A program made the translations under genes and the position numbers. From positions 237,624 through 301,623 of the forward strand of contig CAILBC010000012.1 in assembly GCA_903832325.1 (NCBI GenBank): a stretch of 64,000 nucleotides of DNA, given 5' to 3'. Below the pieces are notes generated by a model. That model was not told the DNA's origin. It saw only the letters and a program-made list of their open reading frames with translations, and searched no databases. This document shows, piece by piece, positions 48,433 through 56,113 of the stretch (positions are counted from its first letter, which is position 1; every line of letters starts with the position of its first letter). Source of the stretch: an uncultured Sphingomonadales bacterium. GTDB lineage: Bacteria > Pseudomonadota > Alphaproteobacteria > Sphingomonadales > Sphingomonadaceae.

Positions 48433-50915
48433 GTCAGGCTTTCGGAAAGGAACGGAAGACGGCGAACGCGCGTGCCACTGGCTGAAAACACCGCATTGCC
48501 GATCGCCGGTGCCACTGCAACCACGCCAAGCTCGCCCGGGTCAAACGGTTCTGCATCGCTGGCCGCAAAGGCAACATCGACCTTGGGGCAATCGGCCAGC
48601 AAAGGCAGCCCCAGATCGGCCAGCCGCGGCGCATGCGGGCGCCCTTCGTTCCAGCGAACCGGTGCGCCCAGCGCCTGGGCCAGGCCGAACAGCAGCCCGC
48701 CCTCGATCTGCTGGCGTGCGATGTCGCGGTTGATCACGCGGCCGATATCGCAGAACGCGGCCAGGCTTTCCACATGGATTGCCCCCCCGCCAACGTGCTG
48801 ATTGGCCTGTCCATTGGCCCGAACCGTGGCGATCACCGCAATATAGCCAAAGCGCGGGCCTTCGGGCGCGGCAAGCACCAGGCGATGGCACGCCAGCCCC
48901 TGCCCGGCGCCATTGCCGCCCCCGCCCCACATGGCCAACTGGCCCGCGCCTTCCAGACAGGCGACCAGCCGAGGCTCGCTGCCCAGCATCGCCACGCGGA
49001 ACGACAGCGGCTCGGCGCCGGCAAAATGCGCGCATTCGTCAAGGAAGCTCTCGGTGAAAAACGCGGTGGCCGCATCGGCCCCGCCGCGCAGGCGCCCGGC
49101 CGGCAGGCTGATCGATACCGGCGCATGATCGACCGCGCGTTCGGGAATGGCATAGACCGGCATGGCGCCTGCCACGGCCAGCGGATCGGCCGCCCCGGCC
49201 GCGGCATCCTGCGCCGCGGCGGCGGACAAGCCGCCGAACAGCCGCGCGCCGGCCTCGATCGCGCTGGCCGGCGTGGTCAGCCGCGCGCGCCAGCCGATCA
49301 GGTGTGCGCGCGGCGGATCGAATGCGGCGTGAAGCTTTGCCGCGACCGGCGCGCGCGGAAATCCGGCCAGCGTTTCCTGCCAGCGCGACCAGGTCAGTTG
49401 CACCGGCCGGCCGACCTGGCGCGCGATCACCGCCACCTCTTCGGCAATGCGCACATCCAGCCGTGCATCGAAACTGCCGCCGGCGGGCATGGGATAGACG
49501 GTGACCGCGTGGCGCGGCAGGCCGGCGCCGCGCGCGGCGGCTTGCGCGGCGGCTTCGGGCGCCTGGCTGGCGATCCACAGTTCGAGCCGGTCGTGGAGCA
49601 GCCGCGCAGTCGCGCTCGCCGGTTCCAGCGGCGCGTGGAGCGCGGCATCGGCATGGTATTGCGCAGCCAGCACCTGCTGGCCGGGCCCGCCATGCGCAAA
49701 CAGCGCATCGGGATCGCCTTCGGCAAACAGGCGCTGCGCCGGGGCATGCGCGGCGGCGGCCTCGATCGCGGCATCGATCGCCACGCTGTCGGCCACGCGG
49801 CCACCGTGCGGTTCCACGCGAAAGCGCGGGTCCATCGCGGCAAGCGCGCGATCGGCGGCGTGCCAGGTCTGCGCCACCGCCGCCAGCCAGCGATCGGCGG
49901 TTACCACTGCGATCATCCCGGGCACATGCGCGGCGGCGGCGGCATCGTGGCTGGCCAGCCGGCACAGCCCCTGCGGCCCGTGGGCGATGGCCGCATGGAC
50001 CATGCCGGGCAGGCGCAGATCGGCGGCAAAGACCAGGCTGCCATCGACCATTGCGGGCAGATCGAGCCGGGGAAAGGCGGGCGCGGCATGCGCGCCTGGC
50101 ACAGGATCAGCGGTTTCGCGCGCCGGGGCGGGGCGCAGCGGCGCGCTGTCGGGCGCGGACGTGATCACGCCGGCTTCGCCATGCGCCCCATTGGCCAGCG
50201 CACTGTCGATCAGCGCACTGTCGATCAGCGCGGCAAAGCTCCAGCGGTGCTTGCCACACACGACATGGTGGTCCTGCGTGTCGCACGCCGTTTCGGGCTG
50301 GCCCGCGATGCGCGCGGCGGCGGCAATCAGCACGTGGCGCAGTGTGGCCGCCGCCTGCCGCAGCCGGGGTTCGAACGTGGCCAGCGTGGTGCCGCAGGCG
50401 GTGATCAGCACCGGCACGCGATCGGCCTGATAGCGCACCAGCGCATCGCCCGGTGCGCCGGCCAGTGCCTGGGCCAGCGTATCGCCGATCAGCGGCGCCG
50501 CCGCCACCGCGCGCGGCAGCCAGGCCTGCGCCCAGGCCGCGGCAATCACCGGATCGGCATAGACCGGGCTGAGCGGTGCGGGTTCGACCCCCACCCGGCG
50601 CCAGTCCGCGCCCAGTTCCACCGCAACGATCTGCGCGGCCAGCGTGGACACGCCCTGGCCCATTTCCAGCGCCGGCACCGCCACGGTCACTGTGCCGTCG
50701 CGCGCCAGGCGGATCAGCGCATCGATCACGTGTTCGCCTTCGCCTGCCACCAGCGGCGCGCGAAAATGGCGCGGCACCAGCGCCAGCCCGATCACCAGCG
50801 CCCCCGCCGCCGCACCCGCCACGCCGGCGCCGATCAGCACCGTGCGCCGATCGAGCGCCATGCGATCGAGCATGCGCCGGGATTGCGGGGAAGGGGGCGG
50901 GGGCTGGTCGGGCAT
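48429..50915 (-). CDS. Molybdopterin-binding hydroxylase subunit (isoquinoline 1-oxidoreductase beta-like)
   Basis: This is an 828-residue large subunit of the xanthine oxidase superfamily, nearest to the IorB/aldehyde-dehydrogenase single-chain group. A twin-arginine-type leader (ALDRRTVLIGAGVAGAAAGA) predicts folded export to the periplasm. The molybdopterin-contact segment VAVPALEMGQGVSTLAAQIV and later WGGGGNGAGQGLA and GGAIHVESLAAFCDIGRVIN are typical. The usual small 2Fe-2S partner (IorA) is not encoded next to it. ATG 50915 is five bases after the apbC stop, and hemH is coupled downstream. The substrate is unknown. Confidence 0.88.
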   Translation of the reverse strand: MPDQPPPPSPQSRRMLDRMALDRRTVLIGAGVAGAAAGALVIGLALVPRHFRAPLVAGEGEHVIDALIRLARDGTVTVAVPALEMGQGVSTLAAQIVAVELGADWRRVGVEPAPLSPVYADPVIAAAWAQAWLPRAVAAAPLIGDTLAQALAGAPGDALVRYQADRVPVLITACGTTLATFEPRLRQAAATLRHVLIAAAARIAGQPETACDTQDHHVVCGKHRWSFAALIDSALIDSALANGAHGEAGVITSAPDSAPLRPAPARETADPVPGAHAAPAFPRLDLPAMVDGSLVFAADLRLPGMVHAAIAHGPQGLCRLASHDAAAAAHVPGMIAVVTADRWLAAVAQTWHAADRALAAMDPRFRVEPHGGRVADSVAIDAAIEAAAAHAPAQRLFAEGDPDALFAHGGPGQQVLAAQYHADAALHAPLEPASATARLLHDRLELWIASQAPEAAAQAAARGAGLPRHAVTVYPMPAGGSFDARLDVRIAEEVAVIARQVGRPVQLTWSRWQETLAGFPRAPVAAKLHAAFDPPRAHLIGWRARLTTPASAIEAGARLFGGLSAAAAQDAAAGAADPLAVAGAMPVYAIPERAVDHAPVSISLPAGRLRGGADAATAFFTESFLDECAHFAGAEPLSFRVAMLGSEPRLVACLEGAGQLAMWGGGGNGAGQGLACHRLVLAAPEGPRFGYIAVIATVRANGQANQHVGGGAIHVESLAAFCDIGRVINRDIARQQIEGGLLFGLAQALGAPVRWNEGRPHAPRLADLGLPLLADCPKVDVAFAASDAEPFDPGELGVVAVAPAIGNAVFSASGTRVRRLPFLSESLT

Positions 50916-50919
50916 TGCG

Positions 50920-51900
50920 TCAGCCGTTGCTGCCCGGTTGATTGGCCAGCCACGCCACCAGCTGGCGCGCGATTGCCAGATAGGCTTCGGCCAGCGGGCC
51001 TTCGCCGGCGGCGGGCGGCTGGCCGGCATCGCTGCCTTCGCGGATCGCCAGCGCCAGCGGGATCCGGCCAAGGAACGCCATGCCGATGGCCTGCGCCGCG
51101 GCTTCGGCGCCGCCATGGCCGAACGGATCGCTCGGCTCACCGCAATGCGGGCACAGATAGCCGGCCATGTTCTCCACCATGCCGATCAGCGGCACCCCGC
51201 CCTGTTCGAACAGGCCGATCGCGCGCCGCGCATCGATCAGCGCAAGATCCTGCGGCGTGGACACGATCACCGCGCCGGCCGGTTTGTATTTCTGCAGCAT
51301 GGTCAATTGCACATCGCCGGTGCCGGGGGGCAGATCGACCACGATCGTATCGACCGCGCCCCAGTCGGCATCGATCAGCTGGCCCAGCGCATTGCCCGCC
51401 ATCGGCCCGCGCCAGGCGATCGGCTGGCCCGGACGCACCAGATGCGCCATCGACAGCATCGGCACGCCAAACCGGCTCATCACCGGGAAAAGCGTGCTGC
51501 CTTTGGCTTCGGGCCGCTGGTCTTCGGTGGCAAACAGGCGCGCCTGCGACGGCCCGTGGATATCGGCATCGACCAGCCCGGTGGCGTGCCCCAGCCGGTG
51601 CAGCGCGATGGCAAGATTGGCCGACAGCGTCGATTTGCCGACCCCGCCTTTGCCCGATCCCACCGCGATGATGCGGCGGCGGCGGCGGCGCGGGGCGCTC
51701 ATCGCGACACGCAGATCGGCCACGCCGGCGCGCGCGGCAGCCTGCGCCAGATCACGCTCCAACGCGGCGCGCGCGGCATCATCCAGCCCTTCGGCATCGA
51801 CCACCACACTCGCCGAACCGTCGGCGCCTGCGCGCACCGCCTGAATTCGCGCCCCTGCGGCCTCGCGCAAGGCCTGTTCCAGCGTCTGTGCATCACTCAT
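50920..51900 (-). CDS. apbC: Mrp/NBP35 family Fe-S cluster carrier ATPase
   Basis: This is a 326-residue P-loop ATPase that carries and delivers iron-sulphur clusters. A DUF59-like N-terminal segment (about residues 1-65) precedes a basic RRRRRR stretch and the deviant Walker A loop AVGSGKGGVGKST. Switch regions ATGLVDADIHGPSQAR and VVDLPPGTGDVQLTM follow. The cluster-binding CxxC is in GYLCPHCGEP. It heads the minus-strand unit followed by the molybdopterin subunit, hemH and P450, and is divergent from hflK. Its client in this cluster is a matter of inference. Confidence 0.94.
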   Translation of the reverse strand: MSDAQTLEQALREAAGARIQAVRAGADGSASVVVDAEGLDDAARAALERDLAQAAARAGVADLRVAMSAPRRRRRRIIAVGSGKGGVGKSTLSANLAIALHRLGHATGLVDADIHGPSQARLFATEDQRPEAKGSTLFPVMSRFGVPMLSMAHLVRPGQPIAWRGPMAGNALGQLIDADWGAVDTIVVDLPPGTGDVQLTMLQKYKPAGAVIVSTPQDLALIDARRAIGLFEQGGVPLIGMVENMAGYLCPHCGEPSDPFGHGGAEAAAQAIGMAFLGRIPLALAIREGSDAGQPPAAGEGPLAEAYLAIARQLVAWLANQPGSNG

Positions 51901-52014
51901 GGTACGATTTTCCGGCTCTGGCTGTTTCGTTTCGGTTCAACGGCACATCCCCTAGCAAAGGAAAAATGGGAGCGAGACCTGTTTTTCTGGGGCGCGCACC
52001 CTATAACCATCGGC

Positions 52015-53379
52015 ATGAACGGTCTTGACAGGGGCAAGGCCGCCGATCCGCCATCGCAAGACGGCCTCGGCATGGCCCAACACGACAGCCCATGGCGAGG
52101 GCAGGAGCCTGGCGCGCCGGTTGCGCCCGATGCCGCGCCTTTGCCAAACGCCGCGGCGCTGGCAGATGGCGATGCAATGGCCATGGCCGCTCCGGAACCC
52201 GTGGCAGCCGAATCCGCCACCCCGCCCGAAGGATCTGGCCCGCCCGAACCGGCGACCCCGGCGCAGCCCGGGCCGTGGCACGCATCGCGGCCCCGGCGCG
52301 GCACTGTGCAGCGGCACGCAGGGCAATCCGGAACAGCGGCGCGGTTGCACCGGGTGCTTGGCGCAATCGGGTTTTCCCGTCTGAATCTGGCCCGCCTGAA
52401 CCTGGCCCACCTGAACCGGTCCAGCCTGAACCAGTCCAGCCTGCCCCGGGCTGATGCGCGCCGGCTGGCGCTGACCGGTGCGGCGGTGCTGACGCTGGCA
52501 TGGCTGGCGGGCACATCGCTCCACCGCGTGGGGCCGGGCGAACAGGCGATCGTGGCCACGGCCGGGGCCTGGGGGCCGGTGCAGGGCTCCGGGCTGGTGC
52601 TCAGCTGGCCCTGGCCCTTGGGCACGGTACGCATCGAAAACGTGGCCGCCGTGCGCCACCTGGCGCTGCCTGATGGCGCGGCGGAAAACCTGATGCTCAC
52701 GCGCGATGGCGCGCTGGTCGATCTGGCGTGGGATCTGCGCTGGCACGTGGTTGATCTGCGCCGCCATGCGCTGGCGCTGGCCGATCCGGCCACCGCGCTG
52801 CCGCTCGCGGCAGAGGCGGCGATGCGCGGCACCGTTGCCGGGATGGATCTGGCCGAAATTGCGGGCATCGGTGCAGGTGGCGATGCCGATGCCGGTGCCG
52901 GTGCGGATAGCCGTGCTGCGGCCCCTGGCCTGATGGCAAACCGCGCGGCGCAGCGGCTCCAGGCGATGTTCGATCGCGATGGTGCGGGCATCGTGATCGA
53001 CGGGATCGATCTGCGCCGCATCGGGCCGCCGGCGCGCGTGGCCGATGCCTGGCGCGCCGTGGCCGCCGCGCGCAGCGATGCCGCGAACGAAGCGGTGCAG
53101 GCGCAAAGCTGGGCGCGCCAGACCATCGTACGGGCGCAAGGCGATGCCGCGGCGTTCGACAAAGTGCGTGAACTCTATCGCCAGGCGCCCGACGTGACCC
53201 GCCGCCAGATCTATTACGCCACGATGGAACGCGTGCTGGGGCAAAGCGACAAAGTGATTGTCGATGCCCCCGGCACGGTGATCCAGATGCCGCAACCAAC
53301 CCCGGCACCGAACGCGCCCCAAACCGTGCAGGCGCCAGCCGCACCCCAGCCCGGCGCAAAGGTGGGCAATGGCCACTGA
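52015..53379 (+). CDS. hflK: HflK, SPFH-domain FtsH regulator
   Basis: This is a membrane protein of about 454 residues that, with HflC, forms a cage controlling the FtsH protease. A Pro/Ala-rich N-terminal region of about 120 residues is followed by a short repeated segment (LNLAR, LNLAH, LNRSS, LNQSS), one transmembrane helix (about residues 152-166) and the SPFH domain starting VGPGEQAIV. A coiled-coil region and QIYYATMERVLGQSDKVIVD near the end are typical. ATG 52015 is used. ATG 52072 (MAQHDSPWRG) is an alternative closer to usual HflK starts. The end overlaps hflC by 11 bases. Confidence 0.9.
   Translation: MNGLDRGKAADPPSQDGLGMAQHDSPWRGQEPGAPVAPDAAPLPNAAALADGDAMAMAAPEPVAAESATPPEGSGPPEPATPAQPGPWHASRPRRGTVQRHAGQSGTAARLHRVLGAIGFSRLNLARLNLAHLNRSSLNQSSLPRADARRLALTGAAVLTLAWLAGTSLHRVGPGEQAIVATAGAWGPVQGSGLVLSWPWPLGTVRIENVAAVRHLALPDGAAENLMLTRDGALVDLAWDLRWHVVDLRRHALALADPATALPLAAEAAMRGTVAGMDLAEIAGIGAGGDADAGAGADSRAAAPGLMANRAAQRLQAMFDRDGAGIVIDGIDLRRIGPPARVADAWRAVAAARSDAANEAVQAQSWARQTIVRAQGDAAAFDKVRELYRQAPDVTRRQIYYATMERVLGQSDKVIVDAPGTVIQMPQPTPAPNAPQTVQAPAAPQPGAKVGNGH
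52378..52450 (+). repeat. 15-bp coding tandem repeat in hflK
   Basis: Near-identical units around CGCCTGAACCTGGCC and AGCCTGAACCAGTCC repeat four to five times in frame and encode an xLNxx pentapeptide just before the transmembrane helix of HflK. The array is not a known part of the family. Confidence 0.75.
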
Positions 53380-54238
53380 TCGCGCCGCCGCCGGCCCCGG
53401 TGCCTGGACTGCCGTGGCCGGGCACCCTCTGGCCGCACTCGCGCTCGTGGCGATCGGCGCGCTGGGCCTTTGCGCGCTCACTCCGGTGCCCACCGACCGG
53501 GCCGCGCTGGTGCTGCGGCTGGGCCAGCCGGTGCGCGTGATCAATGCCGCGGCCGACAGGTCGCGCGGGGATGGCCTGGCGCTGCATGTGCCGGTCATCG
53601 AACAGGTGATCTGGCTCGATCGTCGGCAGCAGACCACCACTGCGGGCGATACCGTGATCACCACGCGCGATGGGCAGCCGCTGGCGGTGAATGCCGCGCT
53701 GGTGTGGCGCGTGGGCGATCCCTTGCGGTTTTACCAGGCGCTGGGCACGCCCGATCGGGCCGCAGGGCCCTTGCGCGCGATTCTTGCCTCGGTGCTGCGC
53801 CAGCAGCTTGCGCGCGCGGATCAGGCGGGCGTGCTGGCGCTGGCGCGCGGCGAAGGGGCCGGTGCCTTGCGCAAGGCTTTCATGCAGGACATCGCCGGCT
53901 ATGGCGTGGCGGTGACCGATCTGTCGCTCACCCGGGTTGTCCTGCCCGACGGGGCGCCGCTCGATGCCGGGATTGCGCGCATGACCACCCGGGCAGAGGC
54001 CCAGGCCGCCGCGATCAGCGCCGAAGGGCACCGCGCCGCGCAAGTGATTCGCGCCGATGCCGAGGCGCGCGCCGGGCAGATCTATGCCGCCAGTTTCGGC
54101 GCGGACCCCGAATTTCACGACTTTTATCGCGCGATGCAAAGCTATGACGCCGCCTTTGCGCAAAAGGGCAGCCACACCACTCTCGTACTCTCGCCCGACA
54201 ATGCCTATCTCCGGCAATTCAGGGGCAAAGCGCCGTGA
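53369..54238 (+). CDS. hflC: HflC, SPFH-domain FtsH regulator
   Basis: This is a 289-residue partner of HflK. It has one N-terminal transmembrane helix (about residues 18-38) followed by the SPFH domain with VPTDRAALVLRLGQPVRVIN and WLDRRQQTTTAGDTVITTRD. It has the family's VTDLSLTRVVLPDG and a helix rich in Ala and Glu (TRAEAQAAAISAEGHRAAQV), ending FHDFYRAMQSYDAAF. ATG 53369 lies inside the end of hflK, an 11-base overlap that suggests coupled translation. degQ follows on the same strand. Confidence 0.94.
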   Translation: MATDRAAAGPGAWTAVAGHPLAALALVAIGALGLCALTPVPTDRAALVLRLGQPVRVINAAADRSRGDGLALHVPVIEQVIWLDRRQQTTTAGDTVITTRDGQPLAVNAALVWRVGDPLRFYQALGTPDRAAGPLRAILASVLRQQLARADQAGVLALARGEGAGALRKAFMQDIAGYGVAVTDLSLTRVVLPDGAPLDAGIARMTTRAEAQAAAISAEGHRAAQVIRADAEARAGQIYAASFGADPEFHDFYRAMQSYDAAFAQKGSHTTLVLSPDNAYLRQFRGKAP

Positions 54239-54347
54239 TCGCGGCATTCAAACCCCGTTCAGGCACAACATTGGAATGGATTCCCTCGTCGCGGCCCGGA
54301 TTCGCTGATTGCGCGCCGCAACGAGGACAGAAAGAGGACTAGGCCAC

Positions 54348-55934
54348 GTGCGATACGCTTATGGAGTTACTTCGGCGCTGCTCCTCGCCGGCAGTGCCTT
54401 GACGCTGGCCACCGGCTTTCCCGCCGGGGCGCAAGTTGCCCAGAACGACCGGGCTGCGGTCGAAGCGGTGGTGCCCCGCGCCGGGGCCCCGGCCAGCTTT
54501 GCCGATCTGACCCAGCTGCTGCAGCCGGCGGTGGTGAACATTTCCACCCGCCAGCGGGTCAAAGTTGCCACCAACAACCCCTTTGCCGGCACCCCCTTTG
54601 GCGAACTGTTCGGCGGCCAGGGCGGGCCGGGCGGGCCCGGTGGCGGTCAGGGTGGCGGGCAGGGTGGCGGGCAGGGTGGCGGCCAGACGCGTGAGGCGCA
54701 GTCGCTGGGATCGGGCTTCATCGTTTCGGCCGATGGCTATATCGTCACCAACAACCACGTGATCACTGCCGAAGGCCAGGGTGAAGTCGAATCGATCACC
54801 GTGACCACCACCGATGGCACCGATTATGTGGCCAAGCTGGTGGGCAAGGATGCGGCATCAGACCTCGCGGTGCTCAAGATCACCGGGCCAAAGCCGTTTC
54901 CGTTCGTGAAATTCGGCGATTCCGAACATGCCCGCGTGGGTGACTGGGTGATCGCCATCGGGAATCCTTATGGTCTGGGCGGAACGGTCACGCAGGGGAT
55001 CATTTCGGCGGTCTATCGCAACACCGGCAGCGGATCGGCCTATGATCGCTATCTGCAGACCGATGCCTCGATCAACCGGGGCAATTCGGGCGGCCCGATG
55101 TTCGACATGCGCGGCAACGTGATCGGCATCAACAATGCGATCTTTTCGCCCACTGGCGGCAGCGTCGGCATCGGCTTTGCCATTCCGGCCGAAACCGCCG
55201 CGCCGATCGTGGAAAAGCTGATCAAGGGCGTGGCGATCGAGCGCGGCTATCTCGGCGTGCGGATCATGCCGCTGTCGGACGATCTGGCGGCTTCGCTGGG
55301 CCTGGCCAAGCGGCGCGGCGAATTCGTGCAGTCGGTCGAACCCAGCGCGGGCGCGGCCAAGGCAGGCATGTTGGCCGGCGACGTGGTGATCAGCGTCGAT
55401 GGCAAGGACGTGACCCCCGAACAATCGCTGTCGTACATCGTGGCCAACACTGCACCCGGAAAGCGTGTGCCGATCGCCATCATCCGCGATGGCAAGCACC
55501 TGACGCTGAACGCCGTGGTCGGCAAGCGGCCGAGCGAAGAGGAACTGGCCAAGCAGACGTTCGATCCCGAACAGGGCCAGGATGATGATTTCGGCCCGGG
55601 CAGCAAGGCATCGCCGCACCATGCCGGGCCGTCGATCCAGCAGGCGCTGGGCGTGGCGGTGATCCCGGTTACCCCGCAAATCGCGCGCCAGCTCGGCGTG
55701 GGCGAAGATGTGCACGGCGTGGTGATTACCGAAGTCGACGATTCGAGCGATGCCGCCGCCAAGGGCCTGCAGCGCGGCGACATCATCCTTTCGGCCGCAT
55801 ACAAGGCCGTGACGACCAGTGCCGAACTCGATGCCGTGGTCAAACAGGCCAAGGCCGAAAAGCGCGAGGCGGTCCTGCTGCGCATCCAGCGCCGCGGTCA
55901 GCCGCCGTTCTATTACCCGATCCGCCTGCGCTGA
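54348..55934 (+). CDS. degQ: Do/DegQ family periplasmic serine endoprotease
   Basis: This is a 528-residue HtrA-type protease and chaperone of the periplasm. A signal peptide (about residues 1-29, ending GAQVAQ) precedes the trypsin-like domain with triad H137 (TNNHVI), D172 (SDLAVLK) and S247 (RGNSGGP). Two PDZ domains follow (from about residues 305 and 430), each with a substrate-binding loop (RGYLGVRIM; ALGVAVIP). A Gly/Gln repeat (GGQG units, about residues 100-115) lies in the mobile loop before the triad. GTG 54348 with AGAGGA upstream is chosen as start. Whether it is DegP or DegQ in function is not decided by sequence. A terminator follows. Confidence 0.94.
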   Translation: MRYAYGVTSALLLAGSALTLATGFPAGAQVAQNDRAAVEAVVPRAGAPASFADLTQLLQPAVVNISTRQRVKVATNNPFAGTPFGELFGGQGGPGGPGGGQGGGQGGGQGGGQTREAQSLGSGFIVSADGYIVTNNHVITAEGQGEVESITVTTTDGTDYVAKLVGKDAASDLAVLKITGPKPFPFVKFGDSEHARVGDWVIAIGNPYGLGGTVTQGIISAVYRNTGSGSAYDRYLQTDASINRGNSGGPMFDMRGNVIGINNAIFSPTGGSVGIGFAIPAETAAPIVEKLIKGVAIERGYLGVRIMPLSDDLAASLGLAKRRGEFVQSVEPSAGAAKAGMLAGDVVISVDGKDVTPEQSLSYIVANTAPGKRVPIAIIRDGKHLTLNAVVGKRPSEEELAKQTFDPEQGQDDDFGPGSKASPHHAGPSIQQALGVAVIPVTPQIARQLGVGEDVHGVVITEVDDSSDAAAKGLQRGDIILSAAYKAVTTSAELDAVVKQAKAEKREAVLLRIQRRGQPPFYYPIRLR

Positions 55935-55956
55935 TCGGGCGAAAGCGCCAACAAGG

Positions 55957-55990
55957 GGGGGCGGTGCCGTTGATCGGCGCCGCCCTTTTT
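55957..55990 (+). terminator. Rho-independent terminator of hflKC-degQ
   Basis: GGGCGGTGCC and GGCGCCGCCC pair around a short loop and are followed by TTTTT, 23 bases after the degQ stop. Confidence 0.9.
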
Positions 55991-56113
55991 GGTTTATGCC
56001 CCGCAATCGGGCGCCACTGCGGTGTGAATTGTGCTTGTCGCACCCAAAGCGCCAGCCTACCCCTTGAACATTGCGCCCCGATCCGTGCGCCAGCATAATC
56101 GAAAGGCGCAGGG

